DNA from: Blastococcus sp. MG754426
GTDB taxonomy: Bacteria; Actinomycetota; Actinomycetes; Mycobacteriales; Geodermatophilaceae
DNA: 64,000 bases
Direction of reading: 5' to 3'
Assembly: GCF_021699055.1 (NCBI RefSeq)
Contig: NZ_SSXC01000003.1
Location: forward strand, 62,001 to 126,000
The translations under genes and the position numbers were made by a program. Every line of letters begins with the position of its first letter. The first letter of the stretch is position 1. Below the pieces are notes generated by a model. It saw nothing but the letters and a program-made list of their open reading frames with translations. It was not told the origin of the DNA and ran no database searches. Shown here piece after piece: positions 25,098 through 33,935 of the stretch.

Positions 25098-26144
25098 CTA
25101 GATCGCACCGTCGTCCAGCGCGGCGCGTCCCCGCTCGACGCACGGGTCGATCCGGTCGGCGTAGCCCGCCGTGTCCTTGCCCGCCATGGCGCCGGCGGCC
25201 GAGCGGGCGACGATGCCGGCGACGATGGCCGCGAACTTGAAGTACGCGAAGCCGACGTACCAGGACAGATCGGAGAGGTCCAGGCCGCTGCGCTCGGCGT
25301 AGCGTGCGGCCACCTCCGCGCGGGTCGGGAAGCCCTCCAGGGCCGTCACGGTGCTCTGCCCGGCGACGCTGCGCTCCCCGGCCTGCGGCCAGTAGACGTG
25401 GAGCATGCCGAGGTCGGCCAGCGGATCCCCCAGGGTCGACATCTCCCAGTCCAGCACCGCGCGGACGCGGCCGGGGACCTCCGGGTCGAGCAGGCAGTTG
25501 TCCAGCCGGAAGTCACCGTGGACGATCCCGTGCCGCTGCGTCGCGGGCACCGTCTCCGCCAGCCGGGCGGCGAGGGCGTCCAGCCCCGGGCGGTCGCGGT
25601 CGCGGGTCGCCTCCCACTGCTGGGTCCAGCGGCGCACCTGGCGGGCCATGAAGCCCTCGGGGCGGCCGAAGTCGCCCAGCCCCACCGCGACGGGGTCGAC
25701 CGAGTGCAGATCGGCCAGCACGTCGACCAGGCCGTCGCCGATCGCACGCCGCTGGTCGGGGCCGTCGGCGTAGCCGTCCGGGATCCGGTCGATGACGTGC
25801 AGGCCGACCACGCGCTCCATCACGTAGAACGGCGCACCCAGCACGCCGGTGTCCGTGCACAGGTGGAGGGTCCGCGGCACCGGCACCGGCGTGGGGCCCA
25901 GCGCGGAGATCACCCGGTGCTCGCGCGCCATGTCGTGCGCGGTGGCCAGCACGGCGCCCGTCGGCGGGCGCCGGAGGATCACCGCGTCCTCGGCGGCCCC
26001 GCCCTCCGGGGTCACCACGTAGGTCAGGTTGGACATGCCGGCGGCGATCAGCTCGATGCCGACCGAGCGCCAGCGCTCGTCCCCTAGAGCGGAGGCCAGG
26101 TACGGCCCGACGACGGCTGGATCAGCACCTGGGGAAGTCGCCAC
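25098..26144 (-). CDS. Aminoglycoside-phosphotransferase-fold kinase (ACAD10/11-like)
   Basis: A 348-residue phosphotransferase-family protein. GMSNLTYVVTPEGG is the glycine loop, VILRRPPTGAVLATAHDMAR holds the ATP-binding Arg/Glu region, and IVHGDFRLDNCLLDPEVPG is the catalytic HGDxxxxN. VLDWEMSTLGDPLADLGMLH is the metal-binding D-W-E-x-x-x-x-G-D-P motif. The last two motifs match the kinase domain of ACAD10/11, which acts on 4-hydroxyacyl-CoA. The substrate here is unproven. TACCCT lies 6 bases before GTG 26144, so the mRNA is probably leaderless. Confidence 0.87.
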   Translation of the reverse strand: MATSPGADPAVVGPYLASALGDERWRSVGIELIAAGMSNLTYVVTPEGGAAEDAVILRRPPTGAVLATAHDMAREHRVISALGPTPVPVPRTLHLCTDTGVLGAPFYVMERVVGLHVIDRIPDGYADGPDQRRAIGDGLVDVLADLHSVDPVAVGLGDFGRPEGFMARQVRRWTQQWEATRDRDRPGLDALAARLAETVPATQRHGIVHGDFRLDNCLLDPEVPGRVRAVLDWEMSTLGDPLADLGMLHVYWPQAGERSVAGQSTVTALEGFPTRAEVAARYAERSGLDLSDLSWYVGFAYFKFAAIVAGIVARSAAGAMAGKDTAGYADRIDPCVERGRAALDDGAI

Positions 26145-26150
26145 CGGCGC

Positions 26151-26156
26151 AGGGTA
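26151..26156 (-). promoter_or_regulatory. Leaderless -10 of the phosphotransferase gene
   Basis: TACCCT on the - strand is 6 bases upstream of GTG 26144. No ribosome binding site is present. Confidence 0.55.
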
Positions 26157-26430
26157 ACCTCTGGCGCTCCGCGACCCGCCCGACCGTTCGTGGTCCCGAT
26201 GTGTCACCTCCCCGGAGTCGGGCACAAATCGGGGCCGGACGGCGTTGGGGGGCTGCCGGTCCTTCCGCGAGGGGGACCGGCGCACGTGGACGGGGCGCCC
26301 GGTGCGGGCCGCCCCCACGACGACCCACCGGTCGCCCACCGGCGAACGGCCAGGACGACGGTGCGCACCCTGCGCCGCGTCAGACGAGCGGGCACGACGC
26401 CCGCGGAACCCCGGAGGAGGGGCACACCCC

Positions 26431-26730
26431 ATGGCCACCGACTACGACGCCCCGCGCCGCAACGAGACCGACGAGCTCGGCGAGGACTCGCTCGAGGAAC
26501 TGAAGGCGCGGCGGGCCGAGGCGCAGTCCTCGTCGGTCGACGTCGACGAGACGGACTTCAACGAGAACCTGGAGCTCCCCGGCGCCGACCTGTCGAACGA
26601 GGAGCTGACCGTCCGCGTCCTGCCCAAGCAGGAGGACGAGTTCACCTGCTCGCGCTGCTTCCTGGTGCAGCACCGCAGCCGGCTCGCCTCCACCCGCGGC
26701 GACCAGCTGTTCTGCCGCGACTGCGCCTGA
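26431..26730 (+). CDS. DUF4193 zinc-ribbon protein
   Basis: A 99-residue protein. MATDYDAPRRNETDELGEDS, LEELKARRAEAQSSSVDVDE and a C-terminal FTCSRCFLVQHRSRLA ... LFCRDCA make the conserved DUF4193 layout, with two C-x-x-C pairs likely binding zinc. GGAGGAGG at 26413-26420 is a strong ribosome binding site. A dispersed repeat begins directly after the stop. The family is near-universal in actinobacteria and of unknown role. Confidence 0.92.
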   Translation: MATDYDAPRRNETDELGEDSLEELKARRAEAQSSSVDVDETDFNENLELPGADLSNEELTVRVLPKQEDEFTCSRCFLVQHRSRLASTRGDQLFCRDCA

Positions 26731-26761
26731 AGAAGGACCCCCTCGCCCCCACCGCTCGCAC

Positions 26762-26842
26762 GCTCGCGGCGGGACTCCGCGAGGGGGCCGTTCCAGCAAG
26801 TCACCTGCTCGCGGCGGGACCCTGCGAGGGGGCCGTTCCAGC
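26762..26842 (+). repeat. Two copies of a 36-bp palindromic intergenic element
   Basis: Bases 26762-26797 and 26807-26842 agree at 34 of 36 positions. Each reads gctcgcggcggg near its start and gagggggccgttccagc at its end. With the upstream ccccctcg (26738-26745), the first copy can form a stem through cgaggggg. A third, more diverged copy lies at 33964-33999. The placement right after a stop codon suggests a terminator-like role. Confidence 0.75.
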
Positions 26843-26866
26843 GCCGCACCGTGAAGGGGACGACGG

Positions 26867-27736
26867 ATGACCGAGGGCTCGCGCACCGGCGCACCGCGTG
26901 ACGTGCCGCCGCCGCGTCCCGTCGCGCAGCAGGACCCCCCGGCGACGACCGAGGAGAGCCCGCTCGCGCGCGCCGGGCGGGCGGTCGCCGACGCCGTGGC
27001 CGGGCTGACCGGCGGCGGCACGGAGCGGTCCGCCGGCGGAGGTCTGCGCGACGTCGTCGGCGCCGTCGCCGGGGCGGTCGCGAGCGCCCTCGGCGGCGGC
27101 GCGCAGCCGGCGCCTGAGGCGTCCGGTGCCCGGGTGGCCGACGGCGACGGCCGGGCCCCCGGCGCGCTGCTCGGCGACCTCCTGGCGGCGGCGGCGCCGC
27201 GGCTGCCGATCCGCGACCGGGAGCGGCTGCGGGCCGCCCACCCCGGGGCGTCCGACGACGAGATCGCCGAGGCGCTCGTCCAGCGCGCCGCCCGGGCCAC
27301 CTCCGGGATCGGCGCGGCCACGGGTGGGCTGTCTGCCGCCCACTGGTTCGCCCCGCCGTCCCTGCTGGCCGTCCCGCTGGAGCTGGGAGCCGAGACCGTC
27401 CTCGTGGCCGCCGTGGAGGTGGTCCTCATCGGTGAGCTGCACGAGCTGAGCGGCCGGCGCGCCCCGGGCGACGCCGCCGCGCGCGCCCAGGCCTACCTGG
27501 CGGCGTGGTCGGAGCAGCGGGCGGTCCGGGACGGCGGCGTGGCCGGCCTCGGCGCGGTGCTGGGTGCCGCCGGCGTGCGCGCTCTCCGCCGGCGGGTGAC
27601 CCGCCGGCTGGCCGGGGCCCTGCCGGCGGCTGCGCCCTTCCTGGTCGGCGCGGCCCTCTCCGGGCGTGGCAACCGCCGGGCGACCGAGAGCCTCGCGCGC
27701 CGCATCCGCGAGGACCTGCAGGGCCCGCCGGTCTGA
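26867..27736 (+). CDS. Hypothetical Ala/Gly-rich protein with hydrophobic core
   Basis: A 289-residue protein I do not recognise. Residues 1-100 are low-complexity ([11 protein letters not shown]). Residues 100-200 contain [20 protein letters not shown] and the hydrophobic [20 protein letters not shown]. The C-terminal [20 protein letters not shown] and RREDL-like basic end suggest membrane association. GAAGGGGA precedes ATG. It occupies the place between DUF4193 and dut where mycobacteria carry a DUF3093 gene, but it is not clearly related. An EcsC-like membrane role is only a guess. Confidence 0.75.
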   Translation: MTEGSRTGAPRDVPPPRPVAQQDPPATTEESPLARAGRAVADAVAGLTGGGTERSAGGGLRDVVGAVAGAVASALGGGAQPAPEASGARVADGDGRAPGALLGDLLAAAAPRLPIRDRERLRAAHPGASDDEIAEALVQRAARATSGIGAATGGLSAAHWFAPPSLLAVPLELGAETVLVAAVEVVLIGELHELSGRRAPGDAAARAQAYLAAWSEQRAVRDGGVAGLGAVLGAAGVRALRRRVTRRLAGALPAAAPFLVGAALSGRGNRRATESLARRIREDLQGPPV

Positions 27737-27773
27737 CGGAGCCCGCGAGCGGTGGGGGGCGGGGAGGTCCTTA

Positions 27774-27779
27774 TAGGGT
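27774..27779 (+). promoter_or_regulatory. Leaderless -10 of dut
   Basis: TAGGGT within TTATAGGGT is 7 bases upstream of GTG 27787. No Shine-Dalgarno is seen. Confidence 0.55.
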
Positions 27780-27786
27780 CGCCGAC

Positions 27787-28293
27787 GTGCCTGATCCCTC
27801 CACCGGCCTGGACGTGCCCGTCCGGCTCACCGCGCCCGACGGCGCCGTCCCGAGGTACGCCCTGGCCGGTGACGCGGGCGCCGACCTGAGCGCCGCCGAG
27901 GACGTCGAGCTGGCCCCGTTCGAGCGGCGGCTGGTGGGTACCGGTGTCGCGGTGGCGATCCCCGAGGGCTACGCCGGGTTCGTGCACCCGCGCTCGGGGC
28001 TGGCCCACCGGCTGGGGCTGAGCATGGTGAACGCGCCCGGGACCATCGACGCCGGCTACCGCGGGGAGATCATGGTCAACCTCATCAACCTGGACCCGGT
28101 GACGCCGCTGCGGCTCTCCCGCGGCGACCGCATCGCGCAGCTGGTGGTGCAGCCGGTGGTGCGCGCGCGGTTCGTCCCGGTGCGCGAGCTCCCGGCCAGC
28201 GCCCGCGGCGAGGGCGGGCACGGCTCCACCGGCGGGCACGGGCCCGCGACGCCCGGGTCCTCCGACGCACGATCACTCGAGGGGCGGGACTGA
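27787..28293 (+). CDS. dut: dUTP diphosphatase
   Basis: A 168-residue trimeric dUTPase. All five motifs are present: [13 protein letters not shown] (1), [12 protein letters not shown] (2), [20 protein letters not shown] (3), [13 protein letters not shown] (4) and the Gly-rich arm [13 protein letters not shown] (5). It hydrolyses dUTP to dUMP, keeping uracil out of DNA and supplying thymidylate synthesis. A short disordered tail follows motif 5. The stop is one base before the DUF3710 start. Confidence 0.96.
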   Translation: MPDPSTGLDVPVRLTAPDGAVPRYALAGDAGADLSAAEDVELAPFERRLVGTGVAVAIPEGYAGFVHPRSGLAHRLGLSMVNAPGTIDAGYRGEIMVNLINLDPVTPLRLSRGDRIAQLVVQPVVRARFVPVRELPASARGEGGHGSTGGHGPATPGSSDARSLEGRD

Positions 28294-28294
28294 C

Positions 28295-29026
28295 ATGCCG
28301 TTCGGACGGCGGCGCAACCGCATCGACCGCAGCCTGCGCGAGCGGGGCGTGCCCCCGGAGCCGCAGACCCGGATCCGGGAGGTCGAGGAGACCACCGGGC
28401 CCTGGGACGAGGCCGACGCCCCCCAGGACGGGCTGGCGCGGATCGACCTCGGCGCGATCCGGCTGCCCGCGCTCCCCGGGATGGACCTGCGGGTGGAGCT
28501 CAACCAGCAGCAGAAGGTGATCGGCGCGACGCTGCGCCACGGCGGCTCGCTGCTGCAGGTCGCGGCCTTCGCGGCGCCCCGGGCCGCCGGCATCTGGGAC
28601 GACGTCCGCGCCGAGCTGGCGCGCAGCGCCTCCGGTCAGGGCGCGTCGCTCACGGAGGTGGAGGGGCCCTTCGGCCTCGAGCTCGCCGGCACCGTCGTCG
28701 CGACGACACCGCCGCAGCCCGGGCAGCCGGCTCCGCGGGCGACGCGGCGGCCGGCCCGTTTCCTCGGCGTCGACGGGCCGCGCTGGTTCCTGCGCGGCCT
28801 GCTCAGCGGCTCGGCCGCCGCGGGCGGCGAGGAGGAGGCGAAGGCGCTGGAGGCCGCGTTCCGCGGCATCGTCGTCGTCCGGGGCTCCGAGCCGATGCCG
28901 GTGCGCGAGCCGCTCCCGCTGACCCTGCCCCCGCAGGCCGCGGCGCAGCTCGCCGCGCAGCAGCCCCCGGCGGGCCCGGCCCAGGGCCGGCCGCCGGGCG
29001 GTGCGCCGCCCGGCGCGCCCGCCTGA
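28295..29026 (+). CDS. DUF3710 protein
   Basis: A 243-residue protein. FGRRRNRIDRSLRERG opens the family, GPWDEADAP followed by RIDLGAIRLPALPGMDLRVE is the most conserved part, and RFLGVDGPRWFLRGLLSGSA is a second family block. The C-terminal 45 residues are Pro/Gln/Ala low complexity. It starts one base after dut and is surely co-transcribed. Its function is unknown, but dut-DUF3710-OB-DUF3159 order is stable in actinobacteria. Confidence 0.93.
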   Translation: MPFGRRRNRIDRSLRERGVPPEPQTRIREVEETTGPWDEADAPQDGLARIDLGAIRLPALPGMDLRVELNQQQKVIGATLRHGGSLLQVAAFAAPRAAGIWDDVRAELARSASGQGASLTEVEGPFGLELAGTVVATTPPQPGQPAPRATRRPARFLGVDGPRWFLRGLLSGSAAAGGEEEAKALEAAFRGIVVVRGSEPMPVREPLPLTLPPQAAAQLAAQQPPAGPAQGRPPGGAPPGAPA

Positions 29027-29078
29027 CGACGCGACGCAGGGAACACCGGTGCGCGTCCCCGGGCGCGACCCCGCGAAC

Positions 29079-29084
29079 TACCCT
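29079..29084 (+). promoter_or_regulatory. Leaderless -10 of the OB-fold gene
   Basis: TACCCT lies 6 bases before GTG 29091. It may add an internal promoter to the dut operon. Confidence 0.5.
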
Positions 29085-29090
29085 GGTGCC

Positions 29091-29468
29091 GTGACGGAGA
29101 CCCGATCGGCGGGCTGGTGGTCGCGCACGCTGCAGCGACTCACCGCCGACGACCAGACCATCGACGCCCAGGAGCTCCGGGCGGGGTCGGCCAGCGCCGG
29201 CTGCGAACCGGTCAGCGCCTGCCGCAAGGGCGAGGTCGTCACGGTCACCGGCCGGCTGAAGTCCGTCGTCTACACCCCGCGCGAGACGGTGCCCACCCTC
29301 GAGGCCGAGCTGTTCGACGGATCCGGGTCGGTGACCCTGGTCTGGCTGGGCCGGCGGCGCATCGCGGGGATCGAGCCGGGCCGCTCGCTGACCGCGCGCG
29401 GGCGGTTCGCCGCCTTCGACGGCCGGCAGGTCATCTACAACCCCTGGTACGAGCTGAACGCCGGCTGA
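29091..29468 (+). CDS. OB-fold nucleic-acid-binding protein
   Basis: A 125-residue single OB-fold. ACRKGEVVTVTGRLKSVVYT, LEAELFDGSGSVTLVWLGRR and IAGIEPGRSLTARGRFAAFD form the five-strand barrel, as in RecG- and aspartyl-tRNA-synthetase-type OB domains. YNPWYELNAG ends the family. It probably binds nucleic acid. GTG 29091 is supported by the -10 hexamer 6 bases upstream. Confidence 0.9.
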   Translation: MTETRSAGWWSRTLQRLTADDQTIDAQELRAGSASAGCEPVSACRKGEVVTVTGRLKSVVYTPRETVPTLEAELFDGSGSVTLVWLGRRRIAGIEPGRSLTARGRFAAFDGRQVIYNPWYELNAG

Positions 29469-29529
29469 CCGCCGCGGGGCGGCAGGGAGCCGCCGCGCGC
29501 AGGACCGGGAGCGAACGAGGGGGACGAGG

Positions 29530-30312
29530 GTGACCGCAGCCGGCCGGCCGGGCGACGGCGAAGGCGGGTCCGACACCGGGTCGACCTCGGTGTTCGACCG
29601 GGACCAGCTGCTGGCCCAGCTGGGCGGCTGGCGCGGCATGGTCGACGCGACGCTGCCGACCGTCGCGTTCATCGTGGCCAACGGCCTCGCCGGCCTGCGC
29701 ACCGGCATCTGGGCGGCGGTGGCCGCGGCGGTCGTGGTCTTCGCCCTGCGGCTGGCCCGGCGGCAGAGCGTCCAGCAGGCCGTGAGCGGGCTGATCGGGG
29801 TCGGCATCGCGGTGGCGATCGCCGCCAACACCGGCCAGGCCCGCGACTTCTTCGTGCTCGGGATCGTGCGCAGCCTGGTCGTCGGGGTGGTCCTCCTGGG
29901 CTCCATCCCGTTCCGCTGGCCGCTCGTCGGCGTCGTCGCGGAGTTCCTGGCCCCGAGCCACCTGGGGTCGATGGCCGCGCACTCCCTGCCGTGGAGCCGC
30001 CGGACGGCGCGGGGCACCGAGCCGGTGGCGAGCGCGCCGGTGACGCCCGACCCGGCCGCTGCACCGCAGCTGCACTGGCGCCGCGAGCCCCGGCTGCTGC
30101 GCGCCTACTCGTGGCTGACCGCGCTGTGGGCCGCGTCCTTCTTCCTGCGCGCCGGCGTGCAGTGGGTGCTCTACCGCGCCGACGAGGTGGAGCTGCTGGG
30201 CACCGCCTCGGTCGTGCTGGGCCTGCCGCTCACCGCCGTCGTGCTGGTGATCACCCTGTGGGTGGTCGCCCGCCTGCACCGGCACCGGACCCCCGGCCCG
30301 CCCGGGGCCTGA
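29530..30312 (+). CDS. DUF3159 membrane protein
   Basis: A 260-residue polytopic protein. QLLAQLGGWRGMVDATLPTV is the DUF3159 signature. About five transmembrane helices follow: FIVANGLAGLRTGIWAAVAA, AVSGLIGVGIAVAIAANTG, FFVLGIVRSLVVGVVLLGSI, YSWLTALWAASFFLRAGVQW and ASVVLGLPLTAVVLVITLWV. Its position after the OB-fold gene and before the trkA pair is conserved. The role is unknown. The C-terminal RLHRHRTPGPPGA is cytoplasmic-like. Confidence 0.92.
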   Translation: MTAAGRPGDGEGGSDTGSTSVFDRDQLLAQLGGWRGMVDATLPTVAFIVANGLAGLRTGIWAAVAAAVVVFALRLARRQSVQQAVSGLIGVGIAVAIAANTGQARDFFVLGIVRSLVVGVVLLGSIPFRWPLVGVVAEFLAPSHLGSMAAHSLPWSRRTARGTEPVASAPVTPDPAAAPQLHWRREPRLLRAYSWLTALWAASFFLRAGVQWVLYRADEVELLGTASVVLGLPLTAVVLVITLWVVARLHRHRTPGPPGA

Positions 30313-30372
30313 GGGAGGACCCCGTCCGCCCCGCCCCGCGCGCACCCGCGGCGAGCCTCCGGACGGGGCCGC
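30313..30372. terminator. GC-rich hairpin region between convergent DUF3159 and trkA genes
   Basis: After the stop, aggaccccgtccg pairs imperfectly with cggacggggccgct. The layout resembles the dispersed element at 26762, but sequence identity is low. It likely ends transcription on both strands. Confidence 0.45.
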
Positions 30373-31053
30373 TCACGCGCCGATCCGACCGGGGCCCTCC
30401 GGCGCGAAGACGTACTGCAGCTCCTCCTCCGTGTCGCCGTGCGACACGAACAGCAGCTCGTCCCCGGACTCCAACGGCTCGTCGGGCGACGGGGTGATCA
30501 CCCGGTCGCCGCGGAGGATCGTGGTGAGCACCGTCTCGCGGGGCAGGGGCACCTCGCGCAGCGCGCGGCCCACCCACGGGGTGTCGTCGCCCAGGGTGAT
30601 CTCCACCAGGTTGGCCGCGCCCTTGCGGAAGCTCATGAGCCGGACGACGTCGCCCACGGTCACCGCCTCCTCCACCAGGGCGGCGAGCACCCGGGGGGTG
30701 GAGACGGCGACGTCGACCCCCCACGCCTCGGTGTAGAGCCACTCGTTGCGCGGGTCCTTGACCCGGGCGACCACGCGGTTGACCGCGAACTCGGTCTTGG
30801 CCAGGAGCGACACGACGAGGTTGGCCTTGTCGTCACCGGTCGCGGCCACGACGACGTCGCAGGTGGCCAGCTGCGCCTCCTCCAGGGAGGAGACCTCGCA
30901 CGCGTCCGCCTGCACCCACTCCGCGCCCGGCACCGAGCGGGTGCGGACCTTGCGGCCGTCCTTCTCGATCAACATGACGGTGTGGCCGTTCTCCAGGAGC
31001 TCCCCGGCGATGGAGCGGCCGACCGCACCGGCTCCCACGATGGCGACGCGCAT
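30373..31053 (-). CDS. ceoC: TrkA-type potassium uptake regulator (CeoC-like)
   Basis: A 226-residue TrkA subunit. MRVAIVGAGAVGRSIAGELL is the RCK_N Rossmann NAD-binding motif, and VVVAATGDDKANLVVSLLAK follows. The C-terminal TrkA_C domain ends TPSPDEPLESGDELLFVSHG. It gates a K+ channel or symporter in response to NAD(H) and possibly c-di-AMP. Its ATG shares one base with the stop of the second TrkA gene (TGATG), so the pair is translationally coupled, matching ceoB-ceoC of mycobacteria. Confidence 0.93.
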   Translation of the reverse strand: MRVAIVGAGAVGRSIAGELLENGHTVMLIEKDGRKVRTRSVPGAEWVQADACEVSSLEEAQLATCDVVVAATGDDKANLVVSLLAKTEFAVNRVVARVKDPRNEWLYTEAWGVDVAVSTPRVLAALVEEAVTVGDVVRLMSFRKGAANLVEITLGDDTPWVGRALREVPLPRETVLTTILRGDRVITPSPDEPLESGDELLFVSHGDTEEELQYVFAPEGPGRIGA

Positions 31054-31721
31054 CAGTGCCCACCCTCCTGGGGGCCGCGCTCGACGACCTCGTGCACCCG
31101 CGCCGTCAGCTCGTCGGTGACGGCGACGACCAGCTGGTCGCCGTCCTGGAGCACCGTGGCCTGGGTCGGCAGCTGGGCCTCGCCGAACCTCGTCAGCCAG
31201 GCCACCCGGGCGCCGGTCGCCGCCTCGAGGGCGGCCAGCTTGCGGCCCACCCAGGCGTCGCTGACGGTGACGCGCACCAGCAGCACCTTCCCGGTGGGCT
31301 CGCGCCACAGCTCGCTGACCTTGACCGACAGCAGGTCGCGCAGCAGCCGGTTCACCGTCCACGGCACGGTGGCCACGCTCGGGATGCCCATGCGCTCGTA
31401 GACCTCGGCCCGCTTGGAGTCGTAGATCCGCGCCACGACGTGCTGGACGCCGAACGTCTCGCGCGCCACCCGGGCCGAGATGATGTTCGAGTTGTCGCCG
31501 CTGCTCACCGCCGCGAAGGCGCCCGCGGAGTCGATGCCGGCGTCCAGCAGCACCTGCCGGTCGAAGCCGAGCCCCTTGACCTGGCGCCCGGCGAAGTCCG
31601 GCCCCAGCCGGCGGAACGCCTCGGGGTCCTGGTCGATCACCGCCACGCTGTGCCCGATCTGCTCCAGGCGCCGGGCGATGGCCGAGCCCACACGGCCGCA
31701 GCCCATCACGACCACGTGCAC
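31053..31721 (-). CDS. ceoB: TrkA-type potassium uptake regulator (CeoB-like)
   Basis: A 222-residue TrkA subunit. MHVVVMGCGRVGSAIARRLE is the NAD-binding motif, with AAVSSGDNSNIISARVARET following. The C-terminal domain ends LPTQATVLQDGDQLVVAVTD. It acts with the coupled CeoC-like protein. No TrkH membrane partner is adjacent. The APC permease divergent from it (171-base gap) may be the transport partner. Confidence 0.93.
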   Translation of the reverse strand: MHVVVMGCGRVGSAIARRLEQIGHSVAVIDQDPEAFRRLGPDFAGRQVKGLGFDRQVLLDAGIDSAGAFAAVSSGDNSNIISARVARETFGVQHVVARIYDSKRAEVYERMGIPSVATVPWTVNRLLRDLLSVKVSELWREPTGKVLLVRVTVSDAWVGRKLAALEAATGARVAWLTRFGEAQLPTQATVLQDGDQLVVAVTDELTARVHEVVERGPQEGGH

Positions 31722-31880
31722 GCGTCACTCCCGCAGATCCCGGTGGCGCCGGCGCCGTCCGCCCGCGCTCCACCGGCCGCGAAGCTACACCCGCCGGGGG
31801 CGTGCCAGGGCCCAGGACGCCCGTATCACCCCGAGGGGCCGGGTGGGCCGGGTCACGCCCGCGGGGGCGCCGCGCGTCCG

Positions 31881-31886
31881 TACCAT
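31881..31886 (+). promoter_or_regulatory. Leaderless -10 of the APC permease gene
   Basis: TACCAT lies 6 bases before GTG 31893. The upstream 160 bases contain no obvious c-di-AMP riboswitch. Confidence 0.55.
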
Positions 31887-31892
31887 CGCGCC

Positions 31893-33935
31893 GTGCCAAC
31901 CCTGTCCGACCTCGGACAACTACCGAAACGCCTCGTCCTCGGCCGCCCCGTCCGCAGCGACCGGGCGGGGGAGTCGTTGCTCCCCAAGCGGCTGGCCCTC
32001 CCGATCTTCGCCAGCGACCCGCTCTCCTCCGTGGCCTACGCCACGCAGGAGATCCTCATCGTCCTCACCCTGGCCGGGACGGCGTTCCTCTTCTTCGCCC
32101 CCTGGATCGCGATCGGCGTCGTGGTGCTCCTGGCGACGGTGGTGCTCTCCTACCGGCAGGTGGTGCGGGCCTACCCGTCGGGCGGCGGCGACTACGAGGT
32201 CGCCGTCAAGAACCACGGGCAGTGGGCCGGCGTCACGGTGGCGAGCGCGCTGCTCGTCGACTACGTCCTGACCGTCGCGGTGTCGGTGTCCGCGGGGACC
32301 GACAACATCATCTCGGCGTTCCCCGAGCTGAACGAGCACCGCGTCCTGATCGCCCTCGGGCTGGTGGCGCTGCTGGCCGCGGTCAACCTGCGCGGCGTCC
32401 GGGAGTCGGGCCGGACCTTCGCGGCGCCGACCTACCTCTTCATCAGCGGCATCATGGTCATGGTCGTCACCGGCCTGCTGAAGTACTTCGTCACGGGCGG
32501 GGGCCTGGTGGCGGAGAGCTCCACGTGGTCCGTGCTCCCCGAGCCGGGGTACGAGGAGGTCACCGGGCTGGCGCTGATCTTCTTCGCGCTGCGCGCCTTC
32601 GCCTCCGGCTGCACGGCGCTCACCGGCGTCGAGGCGATCGCCAACGGCGTCCCCGCCTTCCGCCCGCCCAAGAGCCGCAACGCGGCGACCACCCTCGCCC
32701 TCATGGGCGGCATCGCGGCCACCATGTTCGCCGGGGTCACCGCGCTGGCCCTGCTCGCGAACGTGAAGTACGTGGAGCACACCTGCGACCTGGTCGGCTT
32801 CCCCGGGGACTGCGAGACCGACCCGCAGCGCACGGTCATCGCCCAGCTCGCCGCGGCCACCTTCGGCGGCGACACCTCGTTCGGCTTCTTCTACGTGCAG
32901 GCGGCCACGGCGCTGGTCCTGATCCTGGCGGCCAACACGGCGTTCAACGGGTTCCCGCTGCTGGGCAACGTGCTCGCCCAGGACCGGTTCATGCCGCGGC
33001 AGCTGCACACCCGCGGCGACAAGCTCGTCTACAGCAACGGCATCCTGCTGCTCGCCGGCTTCGCCGGGCTGCTCATCGTCGCCTTCGACGCCGACGTGAA
33101 CCGGCTCATCCAGATGTACATCGTCGGCGTCTTCACCAGCTTCACGCTGGGGCAGACCGGCATGGTGCGGCACTGGAACCGCGAGCTGCGCAGCATCACC
33201 GACCCGGGGGTGCGCGCCCGGATCCGGCGCTCGCAGGCGATCAACGCCGTCGGGGGCACGCTCACCGGCGTCGTCCTGGTGATCATCGTGGTCACCAAGT
33301 TCACCCACGGCGCGTGGCTGGTGCTGCTGGCCATGCCGGTCCTCGTCGCCCTGATGAAGGGCATCAACCGGCACTACTGCCACGTGTCCGAGCAGCTCGA
33401 GCCCGACACCGACGCCCGGACCCTCCCGAGCAAGGTGCACGCCGTCGTCCTTGTCTCGAAGGTGCACAAGCCGACGCTGCGCGCGCTGAGCTTCGCGCGG
33501 GCGACCCGCCCGGACGCGCTGACCGCGCTCACGGTGAACGTCGACGACGGCGAGACCCGCGCGCTGCAGGCCGACTGGCAGCGCTACGACATCCCGGTCC
33601 CGCTCACCGTGCTCGAGTCGCCGTACCGGGAGATCACCCGTCCGGTGCTCGACTACGTGAAGGGCATCCGCCGGGACAGCCCGCGAGAACTGGTGGTGGT
33701 CTTCGTGCCGCAGTACGTCGTCGGGCACTGGTGGGAGAACGTGCTGCACAACCAGAGCGCGCTGCGCCTGCGCGCCCGGTTGCAGTTCCAGCCCGGCGTG
33801 ATGATCACGACGGTGCCGTGGCAGCTGGAGAGCTCGGTCGGTGCCGACGACGACGGCCGCCGCGGCGGGCCGGCCCCCGGTGACCTGCGGCGCGGGTTCA
33901 CCGACGACGAGGCCGACGTGACGCCGTATGGCTGA
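31893..33935 (+). CDS. APC-superfamily permease, KimA-like
   Basis: A 680-residue transporter. After KRLALPIFASDPLSSVAYAT, about 12 transmembrane helices run to residue 490, including LALLANVKYVEHTCDL and YIVGVFTSFTLGQTGMVRHW. A 190-residue cytoplasmic domain follows (TLPSKVHAVVLVSKVHKPTL, FVPQYVVGHWWENVLHNQSA). This layout matches YdaO/KimA, a K+/H+ symporter whose C-terminal domain binds c-di-AMP. The divergent trkA genes agree with K+ transport, but amino-acid transport is not excluded. The gene starts at GTG with a -10 hexamer 6 bases upstream. Confidence 0.88.
   Translation: MPTLSDLGQLPKRLVLGRPVRSDRAGESLLPKRLALPIFASDPLSSVAYATQEILIVLTLAGTAFLFFAPWIAIGVVVLLATVVLSYRQVVRAYPSGGGDYEVAVKNHGQWAGVTVASALLVDYVLTVAVSVSAGTDNIISAFPELNEHRVLIALGLVALLAAVNLRGVRESGRTFAAPTYLFISGIMVMVVTGLLKYFVTGGGLVAESSTWSVLPEPGYEEVTGLALIFFALRAFASGCTALTGVEAIANGVPAFRPPKSRNAATTLALMGGIAATMFAGVTALALLANVKYVEHTCDLVGFPGDCETDPQRTVIAQLAAATFGGDTSFGFFYVQAATALVLILAANTAFNGFPLLGNVLAQDRFMPRQLHTRGDKLVYSNGILLLAGFAGLLIVAFDADVNRLIQMYIVGVFTSFTLGQTGMVRHWNRELRSITDPGVRARIRRSQAINAVGGTLTGVVLVIIVVTKFTHGAWLVLLAMPVLVALMKGINRHYCHVSEQLEPDTDARTLPSKVHAVVLVSKVHKPTLRALSFARATRPDALTALTVNVDDGETRALQADWQRYDIPVPLTVLESPYREITRPVLDYVKGIRRDSPRELVVVFVPQYVVGHWWENVLHNQSALRLRARLQFQPGVMITTVPWQLESSVGADDDGRRGGPAPGDLRRGFTDDEADVTPYG

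Noticed and set aside
31722-31892. c-di-AMP (ydaO-type) riboswitch before the KimA-like permease
   Set aside because: I looked because kimA is often so controlled. The gap has no recognisable pattern, and the -10 hexamer 6 bases from the start leaves no leader.
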